Source: Maribacter_C sp047345145 | GTDB taxonomy: Bacteria > Bacteroidota > Bacteroidia > Flavobacteriales > Flavobacteriaceae | Assembly (NCBI RefSeq): GCF_047345145.1 | Contig: NZ_JBLFER010000006.1 | Coordinates: 1-64,000, forward strand | Reading direction: 5' to 3' | DNA length: 64,000 nt | In this document: positions 1 through 6,984 of the stretch, one piece after another | How the letters are laid out: each line of letters opens with the position of its first letter | Position numbering within the stretch: position 1 is the first letter of the stretch | Notes under the pieces: model-generated | The model's database searches: none | What the model saw: the letters and a program-made list of their open reading frames with translations, nothing else | What the model was told of the DNA's origin: nothing | Made by a program: the position numbers and the translations under genes

Positions 1-60
1 TTCCTGCGCACTAATTGAAGCCGTAAATACAAGTAAAGTGAGTAGTAAAAACGTTCTCAT
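1..60 (-). CDS. Exported protein, N-terminus only (window edge)
   Basis: Only the first 20 codons are inside the window, read leftwards from an ATG at 60. They encode a clear signal peptide: Met-Arg, then a hydrophobic run (FLLLTLLVFTASI), then SAQE, a typical Bacteroidota signal peptidase I site. The start lies 56 bases beyond the attC-like repeat at 116-317 and has the same direction as the other cassette genes, so it is probably the fourth gene of the array. Nothing can be said of its function. Confidence 0.6.
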   Translation of the reverse strand, partial: MRTFLLLTLLVFTASISAQE

Positions 61-115
61 AAATTAGGAGGTTCGATTATCTATATAACTTAATCAAAAA
101 TCTTGCCTAAAATTA

Positions 116-317
116 CTTACAACGGTCAGGCTAAGCGTAGTGTGGGAGCGGGAATGCAATTCCCGATGCGCCACAGCGCGCAGCCAAATCTTTTGGTTTT
201 GTTTTTTCTTTTCTTGTCCAAAGCAAAATCCCAAAGATTTTGCGGGCATCATAAAAATACGCAAACGCTGCAAATAAACACCTTAGCCCACATTACGTTT
301 AGGCATTGTTAGGCGCA
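116..317 (-). repeat. attC-like site A, end of the third cassette
   Basis: This is a large imperfect inverted repeat. Its left arm reads AAC-GGTCA-GGCTAAGCGTAGTG from 121, and its right arm, reverse complemented, reads AAC-AAT-GCCTAAACGTAATG from 310. The pattern is an outer AAC/GTT box, a short unpaired spacer of unequal length, then an inner paired box, which is the plan of integron attC sites. The centre holds further palindromes (GGGAAT/ATTCCC near 150-165). The middle resembles site C closely, including shared T-rich and CCCAAAGATTT blocks. The right end GTTAGGCGCA (308-317) is the exact reverse complement of TGCGCCTAAC at 1056-1065, the other end of the same cassette. Confidence 0.75.
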
Positions 318-369
318 GTTTTTTTGCGTTTTGATATGCCGTTTCCATTATGAATTCCTTTTTATTCCG

Positions 370-385
370 TCCGAGTTGGAAGTCC
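370..385. repeat. Motif shared by two cassette 3-prime ends
   Basis: The 16-base string TCCGAGTTGGAAGTCC recurs with two changes (TCCGAGTGCGAAGTCC) at 1204-1219. Both copies lie between an attC-like site and the stop codon of the cassette gene. A shorter relative, GAGTGAAGTCC, is at 405-415. Function unknown; it may be a remnant of an older attC flank. Confidence 0.45.
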
Positions 386-431
386 ATTCGTAACAGTTGC
401 GTTTGAGTGAAGTCCATTTACACAAACTTAT

Positions 432-1043
432 TCAGAGGCCATTGAATTTTTGTTCACTTTTTATTTCTCCATTCTTCTCAAATAGAGTGGTCTTGGTCAA
501 AAAGCCATTTTCGTCATAAACGGAAACTTCTTTTATTATTCCATTTTGATAATATCTTTTTAACTCTCCAATTACTAGTCCGTTTTTAAATTCCGCAATA
601 AGTCTAGTTGCTCCGTTAGAGTAATAATCCGTTTCGATTCCGTCACAAGTTTTTTCACAAGAAATGAATTTATAATTGGGAATTATACCAAGTCTTTTAA
701 GTTCTTCTTTGCTAACTCCTTTTTTTAATGAGACATTGGTTCTTTTAATGTATTCCTCGATTGTTGGTTGAGTTAAAGTATCTGAATTAACCAGTTTGTC
801 AATAATGATACTATGTATTTCTTCAATTTCAGTAGCGACAAGTTCGTATTCCCCTTTTTCCGGAAGTATAACTGTTCCGTTTATGTCCGTAACTCGATAT
901 TCTGTTCCATTTTTTTGAAGATGATATAAAAGCGCATTTTCAATTTTATTGGAACATGAATCTTTTAAAAAAAGCGTGTATTTTATCTCTTGGGTAAACC
1001 CAAAAACTGTGAAGAAAAGAAGAAATAAAGTCGTTGCCTTCAT
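432..1043 (-). CDS. Exported protein with MORN-like repeats, third cassette
   Basis: The 203-residue product begins with a signal peptide (MKATTLFLLFF, cleavage near FTQ). The first half is not recognised; it may hold a carboxypeptidase-regulatory-like beta segment (YRVTDINGTVILPEKGEYEL). The C-terminal 70 residues show spaced units such as YYSNGATRLIAEFKNG and YYQNGIIKEVSVYDENG, which follow the MORN/YwqK-like pattern known from many Bacteroidota exported proteins. The ATG is only 13 bases from the cassette end at 1056, so the gene has almost no leader and no promoter of its own, as usual for integron cassettes. It would depend on read-through from the first cassette. Function is unknown; a surface or envelope role is inferred from export alone. 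Confidence 0.8.
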   Translation of the reverse strand: MKATTLFLLFFTVFGFTQEIKYTLFLKDSCSNKIENALLYHLQKNGTEYRVTDINGTVILPEKGEYELVATEIEEIHSIIIDKLVNSDTLTQPTIEEYIKRTNVSLKKGVSKEELKRLGIIPNYKFISCEKTCDGIETDYYSNGATRLIAEFKNGLVIGELKRYYQNGIIKEVSVYDENGFLTKTTLFEKNGEIKSEQKFNGL

Positions 1044-1055
1044 TTTTTTGAAAAT

Positions 1056-1193
1056 TGCGCCTAACGGCTGGGCTAAGGTTCGTTGCTGTGATTCGTCCGA
1101 AGGACAATACAGCCGAACCTAAAGATAGCTTTTTGCGCGTGATTTCCGTTTAGGAAATCCGCAAGCAATGAATTTTAGCCATTGTTGGCAACA
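1056..1193 (-). repeat. attC-like site B, end of the second cassette
   Basis: An imperfect inverted repeat of 138 bases lies between two cassette genes. The outer boxes are TGCGCCTAAC (1056-1065) and GTTGGCAACA (1184-1193), with inner boxes GGCTAAGG and TTTTAGCC. The interior carries secondary stems (TCCGAAGGA, and GATTTCC/GGAAATC). It is closely similar to site D at 27609-27745 over nearly its whole length, including the blocks CTGTGATTC, CCGAAGGACAAT, CTAAAGATAGC and GCAAGCAATGAATTTTAGCC, so sites B and D form one subfamily and A and C another. Its left end pairs exactly with the right end of site A, and its right end with the left end of site C. Confidence 0.78.
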
Positions 1194-1203
1194 GTTTTTT
1201 CCA

Positions 1204-1219
1204 TCCGAGTGCGAAGTCC
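1204..1219. repeat. Second copy of the cassette-end motif
   Basis: TCCGAGTGCGAAGTCC, 14 of 16 bases identical to the string at 370-385, lies in the short stretch between attC-like site B and the stop codon of the second cassette gene. Confidence 0.45.
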
Positions 1220-1233
1220 TGCCTAATTAAGTT

Positions 1234-1602
1234 TTAGTCCATCATCCAAACGACGGTATCTTTTTCCGTATAAATGAATAGATTTCGGTACGCATCATTT
1301 CCGAATAATACCTTTTCTGTTGAAGATGGTAAGAACAATAACGTGTCCTTATTATCAATTTTTAAATAGACTTTTATAGAATCGTTTTGAGATTTGATTC
1401 TTTTAATAAGCTGATAATTCCCTCTACTATATTGTTCAACAAACTTTTTATTATAAACATATTCTCCGTCGTTAATAATTAATTCTAATTCCTGATTTGC
1501 TTGAAAATATTGTCCTTGATAAAATGATGTTTTTTCTGTGTTGCAAGAACATATTAAAATCAGCAAACCAATCGAATAAATGAGTTTGTATTTAATAGAC
1601 AT
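1234..1602 (-). CDS. Small lipoprotein, second cassette
   Basis: The 122-residue product has a lysine-containing N-terminus, a hydrophobic stretch and a lipobox ending ICSC at about residues 17-20, so it should be a lipid-anchored envelope protein. The mature part is rich in beta-prone and aromatic segments (YQGQYFQANQELELIIND, DTLLFLPSS), but I recognise no family. The ATG is 18 bases from the cassette end at 1621, leaving no room for a promoter. The stop codon is followed 40 bases later by attC-like site B. Codon use and base composition are more AT-rich than in the neighbouring housekeeping genes. It is a real gene by position and signal; the function is unknown. Confidence 0.78.
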   Translation of the reverse strand: MSIKYKLIYSIGLLILICSCNTEKTSFYQGQYFQANQELELIINDGEYVYNKKFVEQYSRGNYQLIKRIKSQNDSIKVYLKIDNKDTLLFLPSSTEKVLFGNDAYRNLFIYTEKDTVVWMMD

Positions 1603-1620
1603 ATCTTAACTCTTGAAAAT

Positions 1621-1820
1621 TGTTGCCAACGGTTCGGCTAAGCGTAGTGCGGAGGCAAGGAAACTTTTCGTTTCCGTCTTCGCACGAAGCTAAAGCTTTT
1701 GGTTTAGTTTTTCTTTTTTTGTCCAAAGCTAAATCCCAAAGATTTAGCGACATCATAAATATACACAGACCATTCGATTTTGCCCTAAAGTCCGCATTAC
1801 GTTTAGGCTTTGTTAGCAAA
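1621..1820 (-). repeat. attC-like site C, end of the first cassette
   Basis: An imperfect inverted repeat of 200 bases. The left arm is TGTTGCCAAC-GGTTC-GGCTAAGCGTAGTGCGG. The right arm reverse complements to TTTGCTAAC-AAA-GCCTAAACGTAATGCGG. The inner boxes pair for 17 bases with one mismatch and two G-T pairs, while the spacers are 5 and 3 bases and do not pair. Internal stems include GGAAAC/GTTTCC near 1659-1676. The right end GTTAGCAAA (1812-1820) matches TTTGCTAAC at 2470-2478 as reverse complement, and the left end matches the right end of site B. The stop codon of the first cassette gene lies 5 bases away. Confidence 0.8.
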
Positions 1821-1825
1821 TCGTT

Positions 1826-2368
1826 TTATTTCGCACGCCTCTTTTCACGTTTCCGTTTTCTAATTTCCTTTTTCCGTTCCTTTTTAGTTTTGTAATCAAT
1901 TAAAGGACGCCATTCTATTCGGTCATCACTTAAGAGCCATTTTTTATATTTTTCCTTAAAATTTTCCATTCCGCTGTCTTTAATGGCCCAAAGGTAATAT
2001 TCGATTAGATTGACATTTCCTGTGCAAAAGGTTAGAAGACAATTTTGGACTCCAGTAATGGTTGCATAAGGCATTCCCTCAATTCGGTCAGCCATAATGA
2101 TTGCAATTTCTCCTTTTGTTAGATTCCTTTCTTGGCATTCAGATTTGACTTTGGTTATAGTTGTGTCCGTAAAAAATTCAGCCAGAGTTGTCAAAGAACT
2201 TTCTCCAAAAGCAATTATTTTTTCCGCTTGACCAGTTTTCGTAATCCCTTTAGAATTTTCTATTTCGGATATTCCGTTCAACAAGGAGTCTATTTCTGGT
2301 AGCGTTTGAGACAAACCCACATTGAAATTCAGAAGAATTGCAAAAAGTATAGTGGTAGTTTTTTTCAT
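1826..2368 (-). CDS. Exported protein of unknown function, first cassette
   Basis: The 180-residue product has a signal peptide (MKKTTTILFAILLNFNVGLSQ). The body contains a segment that reads like a helical repeat or HEAT-type unit (AEKIIAFGESSLTTLAEFFTD), a pair of cysteines in NCLLTFCTG, and a strongly basic tail of about 25 residues (KKERKKEIRKRKREKRRAK). No family is recognised with confidence. It is the gene nearest the recombinase and the only cassette with a long leader (about 100 bases), which contains a promoter-like TAGATTTG on the minus strand at 2394-2387. It may therefore bring the promoter used by the promoterless cassettes behind it. Confidence 0.78.
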   Translation of the reverse strand: MKKTTTILFAILLNFNVGLSQTLPEIDSLLNGISEIENSKGITKTGQAEKIIAFGESSLTTLAEFFTDTTITKVKSECQERNLTKGEIAIIMADRIEGMPYATITGVQNCLLTFCTGNVNLIEYYLWAIKDSGMENFKEKYKKWLLSDDRIEWRPLIDYKTKKERKKEIRKRKREKRRAK

Positions 2369-2386
2369 TCAGTTTAGATTTAGTGC

Positions 2387-2417
2387 CAAATCTATTCTTT
2401 GTTTTGTGATTCCGAAA
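2387..2417 (-). promoter_or_regulatory. Likely promoter of the first cassette gene
   Basis: On the minus strand, TAGATTTG (2394-2387) matches the Bacteroidota -7 element TAnnTTTG. A TTTCGG about 17 bases upstream is a weak -33 candidate. The element is 18 bases from the ATG at 2368. It lies inside the first cassette, not in the recombinase gene. Confidence 0.45.
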
Positions 2418-2469
2418 CTCGCAATGAGTGAATGAAGGTTTTCGATTATTTAATGGGCTTTATTAAATG

Positions 2470-2588
2470 TTTGCTAACTAGTGTATATGAGCAATTTAGC
2501 AAATTCCTACACATATGCACCCAAAAACAGGTGTATATTCGTGTTAAATTGTTAACTTTCACATATCTGTCCCACCAGGTGTATATGA
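2470..2588 (-). other. attI-like insertion site with repeated recombinase-type motifs
   Basis: The left edge is TTTGCTAAC (2470-2478), the exact reverse complement of GTTAGCAAA in site C, so it marks the outer junction of the first cassette. To its right are three direct GTGTATAT motifs (2481-2490 GTGTATATGA, 2531-2540 GTGTATATTC, 2579-2588 GTGTATATGA) alternating with two inverted ones (ACACATATGCAC at 2509-2520, CACATATCTG at 2560-2569). The direct copies are 50 and 48 bases apart. This looks like two inverted pairs plus a half site, suitable for binding a tyrosine recombinase. The last copy overlaps the proposed start codon of the recombinase, so binding could also repress it. Confidence 0.6.
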
Positions 2589-3412
2589 ATGCTTTTTTAG
2601 AGTTTGAACAACTACTCAGAATAAAACGTTATAGCAATAATACCGTTACTGCTTATGTAGGTCTTTTAACGGTGTTTGACCGATATATAGGCGATGCGCA
2701 AGAAATACATCGCCTTGATAATAAATATTTACTTCAAAAAATCAGAGAATTCATAATCGATAAGAGTTACGCATATGCGACTCAAATGCAATTAATTCAT
2801 GTACTCATATTATATATGAGAGAAATGCACAATATTAATTTAGATTTAGATACGCTTAGGCCAAGAAAGCCACAGCGAGTGCTCCCAAATATTCTTTCGA
2901 AACAAGAGGTGAAAAGAGTTTTAGAGGTCACAACAAATACAAAACATAAAGCCATGCTGACAACAATTTATGCTTTGGGGCTTCGTGTTGGCGAATTGAT
3001 AAACCTTAAAATTGTAGATTTAGATGGAGAACGAAATACAATCACTTTAAAAGCTGCAAAAGGAAAAAAAGACCGACAGCTTCCCTTTCCCGAATCCCTA
3101 AAAAAAATACTTCGAGCGTACTATAAAGAATACCAGCCCAAGGTGTATTTATTTGATGGTCAGAATGGTACCTATTCTACTGCAAGTCTTCGATCTGTTT
3201 TCAAAGGTTCTTGTGCAAAGGCAAAAATCAAGAAGAAAGTTACGCTGCATAGCTTAAGGCATGCCTATGCAACACACTTATTAGAATCAGGTACTGACTT
3301 GAGAATTATTCAGAAGCTTTTAGGGCACAATTCAATTAAAACAACAATGCTATACACGCAAGTTTCAAACCGAACATTAGCAGAAGTGAAAAGCCCTCTT
3401 GACTTTCTTTAA
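2585..3412 (+). CDS. Tyrosine recombinase, XerC/integron-integrase-like
   Basis: The 275-residue protein has an N-terminal SAM-like core-binding domain (about 1-95) and a C-terminal catalytic domain with all expected residues: R134 in ALGLRVGEL, K159 in AAKGKKDR, H222-x-x-R225 in LHSLRHAYATH, H248 in LLGHN and nucleophile Y257 in TTMLYTQV. The tail AEVKSPLDFL resembles the SPLD ending of integron integrases. The extra segment that classical IntI carries before the HxxR box is absent. The frame is open from an ATG at 2432, but those 51 codons encode nothing typical and cover the attI-like repeats, so the ATG at 2585 (MNAFLEFEQLL) is preferred. It is divergent from the cassette row, as in integrons. 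Confidence 0.85.
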   Translation: MNAFLEFEQLLRIKRYSNNTVTAYVGLLTVFDRYIGDAQEIHRLDNKYLLQKIREFIIDKSYAYATQMQLIHVLILYMREMHNINLDLDTLRPRKPQRVLPNILSKQEVKRVLEVTTNTKHKAMLTTIYALGLRVGELINLKIVDLDGERNTITLKAAKGKKDRQLPFPESLKKILRAYYKEYQPKVYLFDGQNGTYSTASLRSVFKGSCAKAKIKKKVTLHSLRHAYATHLLESGTDLRIIQKLLGHNSIKTTMLYTQVSNRTLAEVKSPLDFL

Positions 3413-3436
3413 AAGTGTTTCGTTCTTAACGGCGAA

Positions 3437-4504
3437 CTATATCTTAACCCGCCATCCAAATGGGTCTTCAGAAAGATTGTATTGAATATCAGTAATGCGT
3501 TTTTTGAGCATGCTAGCATAACTATTTTCTAGTTGCGGTAAATCATAGTCCGTATCGCGATATCCGAAACCGGCGATTGGAGAAATTACAGCGGCAGTAC
3601 CAGCGCCAAACATCTCTTTCAAACTTCCATTTTTTGAAGCTTCAACAACTTCACTTACTGTAATGGTTCTTACCTCGGTTTTAATACCTTCAGCTGCTGC
3701 AATTTCAAGCACACTTTTACGCGTGATACCGTCTAAAATACGATCGCTAGTAGGGCCGGTTATTAAGGTGTCTCCAATGCGAACAAAGATGTTCATAGCA
3801 CCAGCTTCTTCAATATTTTCATGGGTATTGTCATCCGTCCATACTACTTGTTGGTATCCCTTAGCCTTAGCCAATTGGGTAGGGTAGAACTGCCCAGCAT
3901 AATTTCCACCTGCCTTTGCATATCCTACACCCCCGTTTGCTGAACGTGAATAGGTTTCTTCTATCAATACTTTTACCTCTCCAGAGAAATAAGGTCCTGA
4001 AGGTGCCAAGCAAATCATAAATTTATACTCATCTGCCGGAGACGCATGAAATCCTTTTCCTGAAGCAAAAATAAACGGACGTATGTACATCGCGCTGCCA
4101 GGTGTTTGCGGAATCCAATCTTTATCCAATTCTAAAAGTGTTTTTAATCCTTCCATAAAAAACTCCTTCGGAAATTCAGGAATCGACATTCTACTGGCCG
4201 AAATATTCAATCGGCTATGATTATCAGTAGGTCGAAATAAAAAGACATCATTATTTTCATCTTTATAGGCCTTCATTCCTTCGAAGATCGATTGCCCATA
4301 ATGAAAAATCTTTGCAGAGGGTTCTAAACTTAAAGGTCCGTAAGGCACAATTTTAGGATTCTCCCAAGCACCATTCTTGTAATCGCAGACCAGCATGTGA
4401 TCAGAGAATACGCTACCGAAGGCGAGATTATTAAAATCAACCTGCGAAATTTTTGATGTTTTCGCTTTCTCAATAGTGATGAGATTCTTTGTGGTACTTT
4501 CCAT
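3437..4504 (-). CDS. ilvE: Branched-chain amino acid aminotransferase
   Basis: The 355-residue, full-length fold-type IV PLP enzyme makes valine, leucine and isoleucine from their 2-oxo acids with glutamate as donor, in the cytosol. The PLP lysine is K197 in GYAKAGGNYA. Other class IV marks are IFHYGQSIFEGMKAY near 66-80, and the glutamate-rich EEAGAMNIF and LDGITRKSVLEIA that hold the cofactor phosphate. It is transcribed alone, convergent with the recombinase. The stop codons of the two genes are about 25 bases apart without a clear terminator. It marks the chromosomal flank of the integron-like region. Confidence 0.95.
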   Translation of the reverse strand: MESTTKNLITIEKAKTSKISQVDFNNLAFGSVFSDHMLVCDYKNGAWENPKIVPYGPLSLEPSAKIFHYGQSIFEGMKAYKDENNDVFLFRPTDNHSRLNISASRMSIPEFPKEFFMEGLKTLLELDKDWIPQTPGSAMYIRPFIFASGKGFHASPADEYKFMICLAPSGPYFSGEVKVLIEETYSRSANGGVGYAKAGGNYAGQFYPTQLAKAKGYQQVVWTDDNTHENIEEAGAMNIFVRIGDTLITGPTSDRILDGITRKSVLEIAAAEGIKTEVRTITVSEVVEASKNGSLKEMFGAGTAAVISPIAGFGYRDTDYDLPQLENSYASMLKKRITDIQYNLSEDPFGWRVKI

Positions 4505-4610
4505 TTTAAGTTCAGATTAAAGAATAAAATTAATTAAATATCTGAAATTGTGTCCGGTTTTTTGGTTTAAAATGCCCAATTTTGTGGAAGTTTTACAAAT
4601 ACTGAATATT

Positions 4611-5114
4611 ATGAAACGAATTAACATTTTACTTGTATTTTTCTTGGTGATCGGCAATATAGTGGCACAAGATTCGCAATCAGAAAACGAACAAGCAGGG
4701 GTTGAGCCCACAGCTTTACCTTCTTTCGGAGTGCGTATCGATCAAAATAACGCGATTTCTTCAGATGAAATGGCTGAAAAGTATGCCGCAATGAAAACTT
4801 CTGATACTTTGCAGACCAAATTTGTAGCAACTGTCACTGAGGTTTGTCAATCAAAAGGATGTTGGATGAAGTTGCAACTGGAAGATGGTCAAGAAACCAT
4901 GGTTCGTTTTAAGGACTACGGATTTTTTATGCCAAAGGATATTAAAGGAAAAGAGGTTATCGTAAACGGATTGGCTTTCGTTGAAGAAATGAGCATAAAA
5001 GATCAAAAACATTATGCAGAAGATGCTGGAAAGTCTGCAGACGAAATTGCTAAAATTACCGAAGCGAAAAAGTCACTAGGCTTTGAAGCTGATGGTGTGC
5101 TCTTAAAAGATTGA
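4611..5114 (+). CDS. Exported DUF4920 protein
   Basis: The 167-residue product starts with a signal peptide (MKRINILLVFFLVIGNIVAQ). After an acidic linker comes a domain with the DUF4920 pattern: VTEVCQSKGCWMKL, MVRFKDYGFFMP, VIVNGLAFVE and DQKHYAEDAGKS. The paired cysteines in CQSKGCW may bind a metal or form a disulfide; this is inference. The open frame extends upstream to 4548, but the ATG at 4611 directly precedes the signal peptide and is preferred. DUF4920 proteins are common and uncharacterised in Bacteroidota, near OB-fold envelope proteins. Confidence 0.85.
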   Translation: MKRINILLVFFLVIGNIVAQDSQSENEQAGVEPTALPSFGVRIDQNNAISSDEMAEKYAAMKTSDTLQTKFVATVTEVCQSKGCWMKLQLEDGQETMVRFKDYGFFMPKDIKGKEVIVNGLAFVEEMSIKDQKHYAEDAGKSADEIAKITEAKKSLGFEADGVLLKD

Positions 5115-5176
5115 ACTGCTGAAAGTTCAAGTTACTAAGAACCATCCCCCTCCTTCAGGAGAGGCTAGGAGAGGAC
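5111..5176. repeat. Short hairpin and pyrimidine/purine repeat
   Basis: TTGAACT-gctga-AAGTTCAA (5111-5130) can form a hairpin at the end of the DUF4920 gene, without a T-run. It is followed by a CCCCCTCCTTCAGGAGAGG-type string (5146-5164) and GCTAGGAGAGG. Strings of this kind are scattered between genes in many Flavobacteriaceae. Function unknown. Confidence 0.4.
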
Positions 5177-5207
5177 TTTTCAAGTGTGTTTTCAAGGTTC
5201 TACAACT

Positions 5208-5876
5208 ATGAAGAGAGAAATAATAACCACCTCTGACGGCTCTAAAACGATTCAAATTGTCGATTGGGATGAGCAGTACCATTCTAAACACGGTGCGATT
5301 CAAGAAGCGTATCATGTTTTTATAAAGTCTGGACTTTCCCTTTTCAGGGATAAAAAACTGTCCCTTTTAGAAATCGGATTTGGTACGGGTCTAAACTGTT
5401 TAATTACCCTGCTCGAAGCTCCAAAATTCAATTTAGATATTCAGTATAGAGGCGTAGAAGCCTATCCTATTTCATCAGAAGAACTAGAGCAACTCAACTA
5501 TATTTCAGAGCTGAAAGCTGAAGCCGTTTCAGAAGAGTTTCAACGAATGCATCAATCCCCTTGGGAAAAAGAAATAGAAATTACTGCTAACTTCCGATTG
5601 CATAAACAACAAGAGGATTTTGCAGATTTAAAGGATTCAGATGCTTTTCATTTGATTTATTTTGATGCCTTTGGCGCTCGTGTGCAACCCGAACTTTGGA
5701 CGGAAACGATTTTTGCCAAAATGTTTACAGCTTTAAAAAAGGATGGCGTTTTAGTCACTTATGCTGCAAAAGGAAGTGTACGTCGCGCTATGCAGGCAGT
5801 TGGCTTTTTTGTTGAACGTTTACCAGGTCCACCTGGCAAACGAGAAATGCTTCGTGCAACCAAGAAAATCGAATAA
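5208..5876 (+). CDS. mnmD: tRNA 5-methylaminomethyl-2-thiouridine34 methyltransferase
   Basis: The 222-residue protein matches stand-alone MnmD (DUF752), the methyltransferase half of MnmC. It uses S-adenosylmethionine to finish mnm5s2U34 in the wobble position of some tRNAs. The SAM-binding loop is LEIGFGTGLNCLITL near residue 55. The family motif FDAFGARVQPELWT and the C-terminal VRRAMQAVGFFVERLPGPPGKREML are clear. The FAD oxidase half of MnmC is not present, as usual in Bacteroidota. The start at 5208 (MKREIITTSDGSKT) fits the family; an upstream ATG at 5184 would add eight untypical residues. Confidence 0.9.
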   Translation: MKREIITTSDGSKTIQIVDWDEQYHSKHGAIQEAYHVFIKSGLSLFRDKKLSLLEIGFGTGLNCLITLLEAPKFNLDIQYRGVEAYPISSEELEQLNYISELKAEAVSEEFQRMHQSPWEKEIEITANFRLHKQQEDFADLKDSDAFHLIYFDAFGARVQPELWTETIFAKMFTALKKDGVLVTYAAKGSVRRAMQAVGFFVERLPGPPGKREMLRATKKIE

Positions 5877-5992
5877 TTGGGTGCTCCTCGACTCTTGTTA
5901 TAGGTTCAAAAGTGTTAAAGTACCCTAAACAAGAGTGTTAAATCAAAATTAAACCTAGGTCAAACGGCTCCGAAAACCAATACCTTTGTGGT

Positions 5993-6955
5993 ATGAAGAT
6001 TTTGATTACAGGGGCAACAGGTTTAGTAGGTGGTGAAATTGTACGTTTGTGCAAAGAACAGGGTATTGCCGTGAATTATCTTACCACACGCAAAAGTAAA
6101 ATCGTTGCTGAATCTAATTTTCAAGGCTTTTATTGGAATCCGAATGTCAATGAAATAGATTTAGATTGTTTCGAAGGAGTATCTGCCATTATCAATTTGG
6201 CTGGTGCAAGTATCTCAAAACGCTGGACACCCAAGTACAAAAAGATCGTCTTATCTAGCAGAATAAATACCTTAAGAACCCTCAGATTTGGCTTAGAAAA
6301 AATTGACAGTTCTAAGATTGTTTCTTTTGCCTCCGCTTCCGCCATTGGTATTTACCCCACTTCAATGACTAGTTTTTATGAAGAAGATGAAAAAGGGGTA
6401 GACCATAGTTTCTTAGGTGAAGTTGTTGAAGCCTGGGAAAAGGAAGTCGATGCCTTTCAAAATTTTGACTTCAGTGTTGCCAAAATACGAATAGGATTGG
6501 TGATGTCTGCTAATGGCGGTGCACTACCAGAAATGGCAAAACCAATCAAGTATTTTGCAGGTGCAGCCTTTGGCAGCGGCATGCAATGGCAATCATGGAT
6601 TCATATCACCGATTTAGCAAGACTCTTTCTTTTTACCGTTAAAAATGAACTCAATGGTGTTTACAATGGTGTTGGTCCGAATCCAGTAAACAATGCTAAA
6701 CTCTTAAAGGAGATTGCCAAAGTACTTCAAAGACCTTTGATTTTACCGAATGTTCCGCAGTTTGCTATGAAAGCACTTTTAGGTGAAATGTCATATATTC
6801 TATTTGCGAGTCAAAGGGTAAGTAGTAAAAAAATTGAAGAAGAAGGCTTTTCATTCTACTACACAAATATCTGCAAGGCTATTGAAGGCATTTATTCCAA
6901 GAACTCAGAAAACAAGCATGAGTTCGATGTAAGAGAGAAAAAGGAATACGTTTAG
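5993..6955 (+). CDS. TIGR01777-family NAD(P)-binding epimerase-like protein
   Basis: The 320-residue extended SDR protein has the N-terminal Rossmann motif ITGATGLVGGEIV (residues 4-16). The family blocks INLAGASISKRWTPKYK and SWIHITDLARLF place it with YfcH/SDR39U1 proteins. Substrate unknown. A TACCTTTG element (5981-5988) ends four bases before the ATG, so the transcript may be leaderless. The upstream 115 bases also hold AGTGTTAAA twice and the palindrome ACCTAGGT. Downstream comes a long repeat-filled gap before grpE. Confidence 0.88.
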   Translation: MKILITGATGLVGGEIVRLCKEQGIAVNYLTTRKSKIVAESNFQGFYWNPNVNEIDLDCFEGVSAIINLAGASISKRWTPKYKKIVLSSRINTLRTLRFGLEKIDSSKIVSFASASAIGIYPTSMTSFYEEDEKGVDHSFLGEVVEAWEKEVDAFQNFDFSVAKIRIGLVMSANGGALPEMAKPIKYFAGAAFGSGMQWQSWIHITDLARLFLFTVKNELNGVYNGVGPNPVNNAKLLKEIAKVLQRPLILPNVPQFAMKALLGEMSYILFASQRVSSKKIEEEGFSFYYTNICKAIEGIYSKNSENKHEFDVREKKEYV

Positions 6956-6984
6956 AAACAAAAAGGCACCTCACCTAATTACTT

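Noticed and set aside
103..312. Open frame of about 69 codons on the plus strand across attC-like site A
   Set aside because: It runs through the inverted repeat and has no protein-like composition; a similar frame in site C is also a shadow of the repeat.
2432..2584. N-terminal extension of the recombinase from the ATG at 2432
   Set aside because: The 51 residues are unlike the family and the DNA holds the attI-like repeats; the start at 2585 fits better.
3425..3440. TTAACGGCGAAC after the recombinase as another attC
   Set aside because: Only the AACGG is shared; inner box and right arm are missing.
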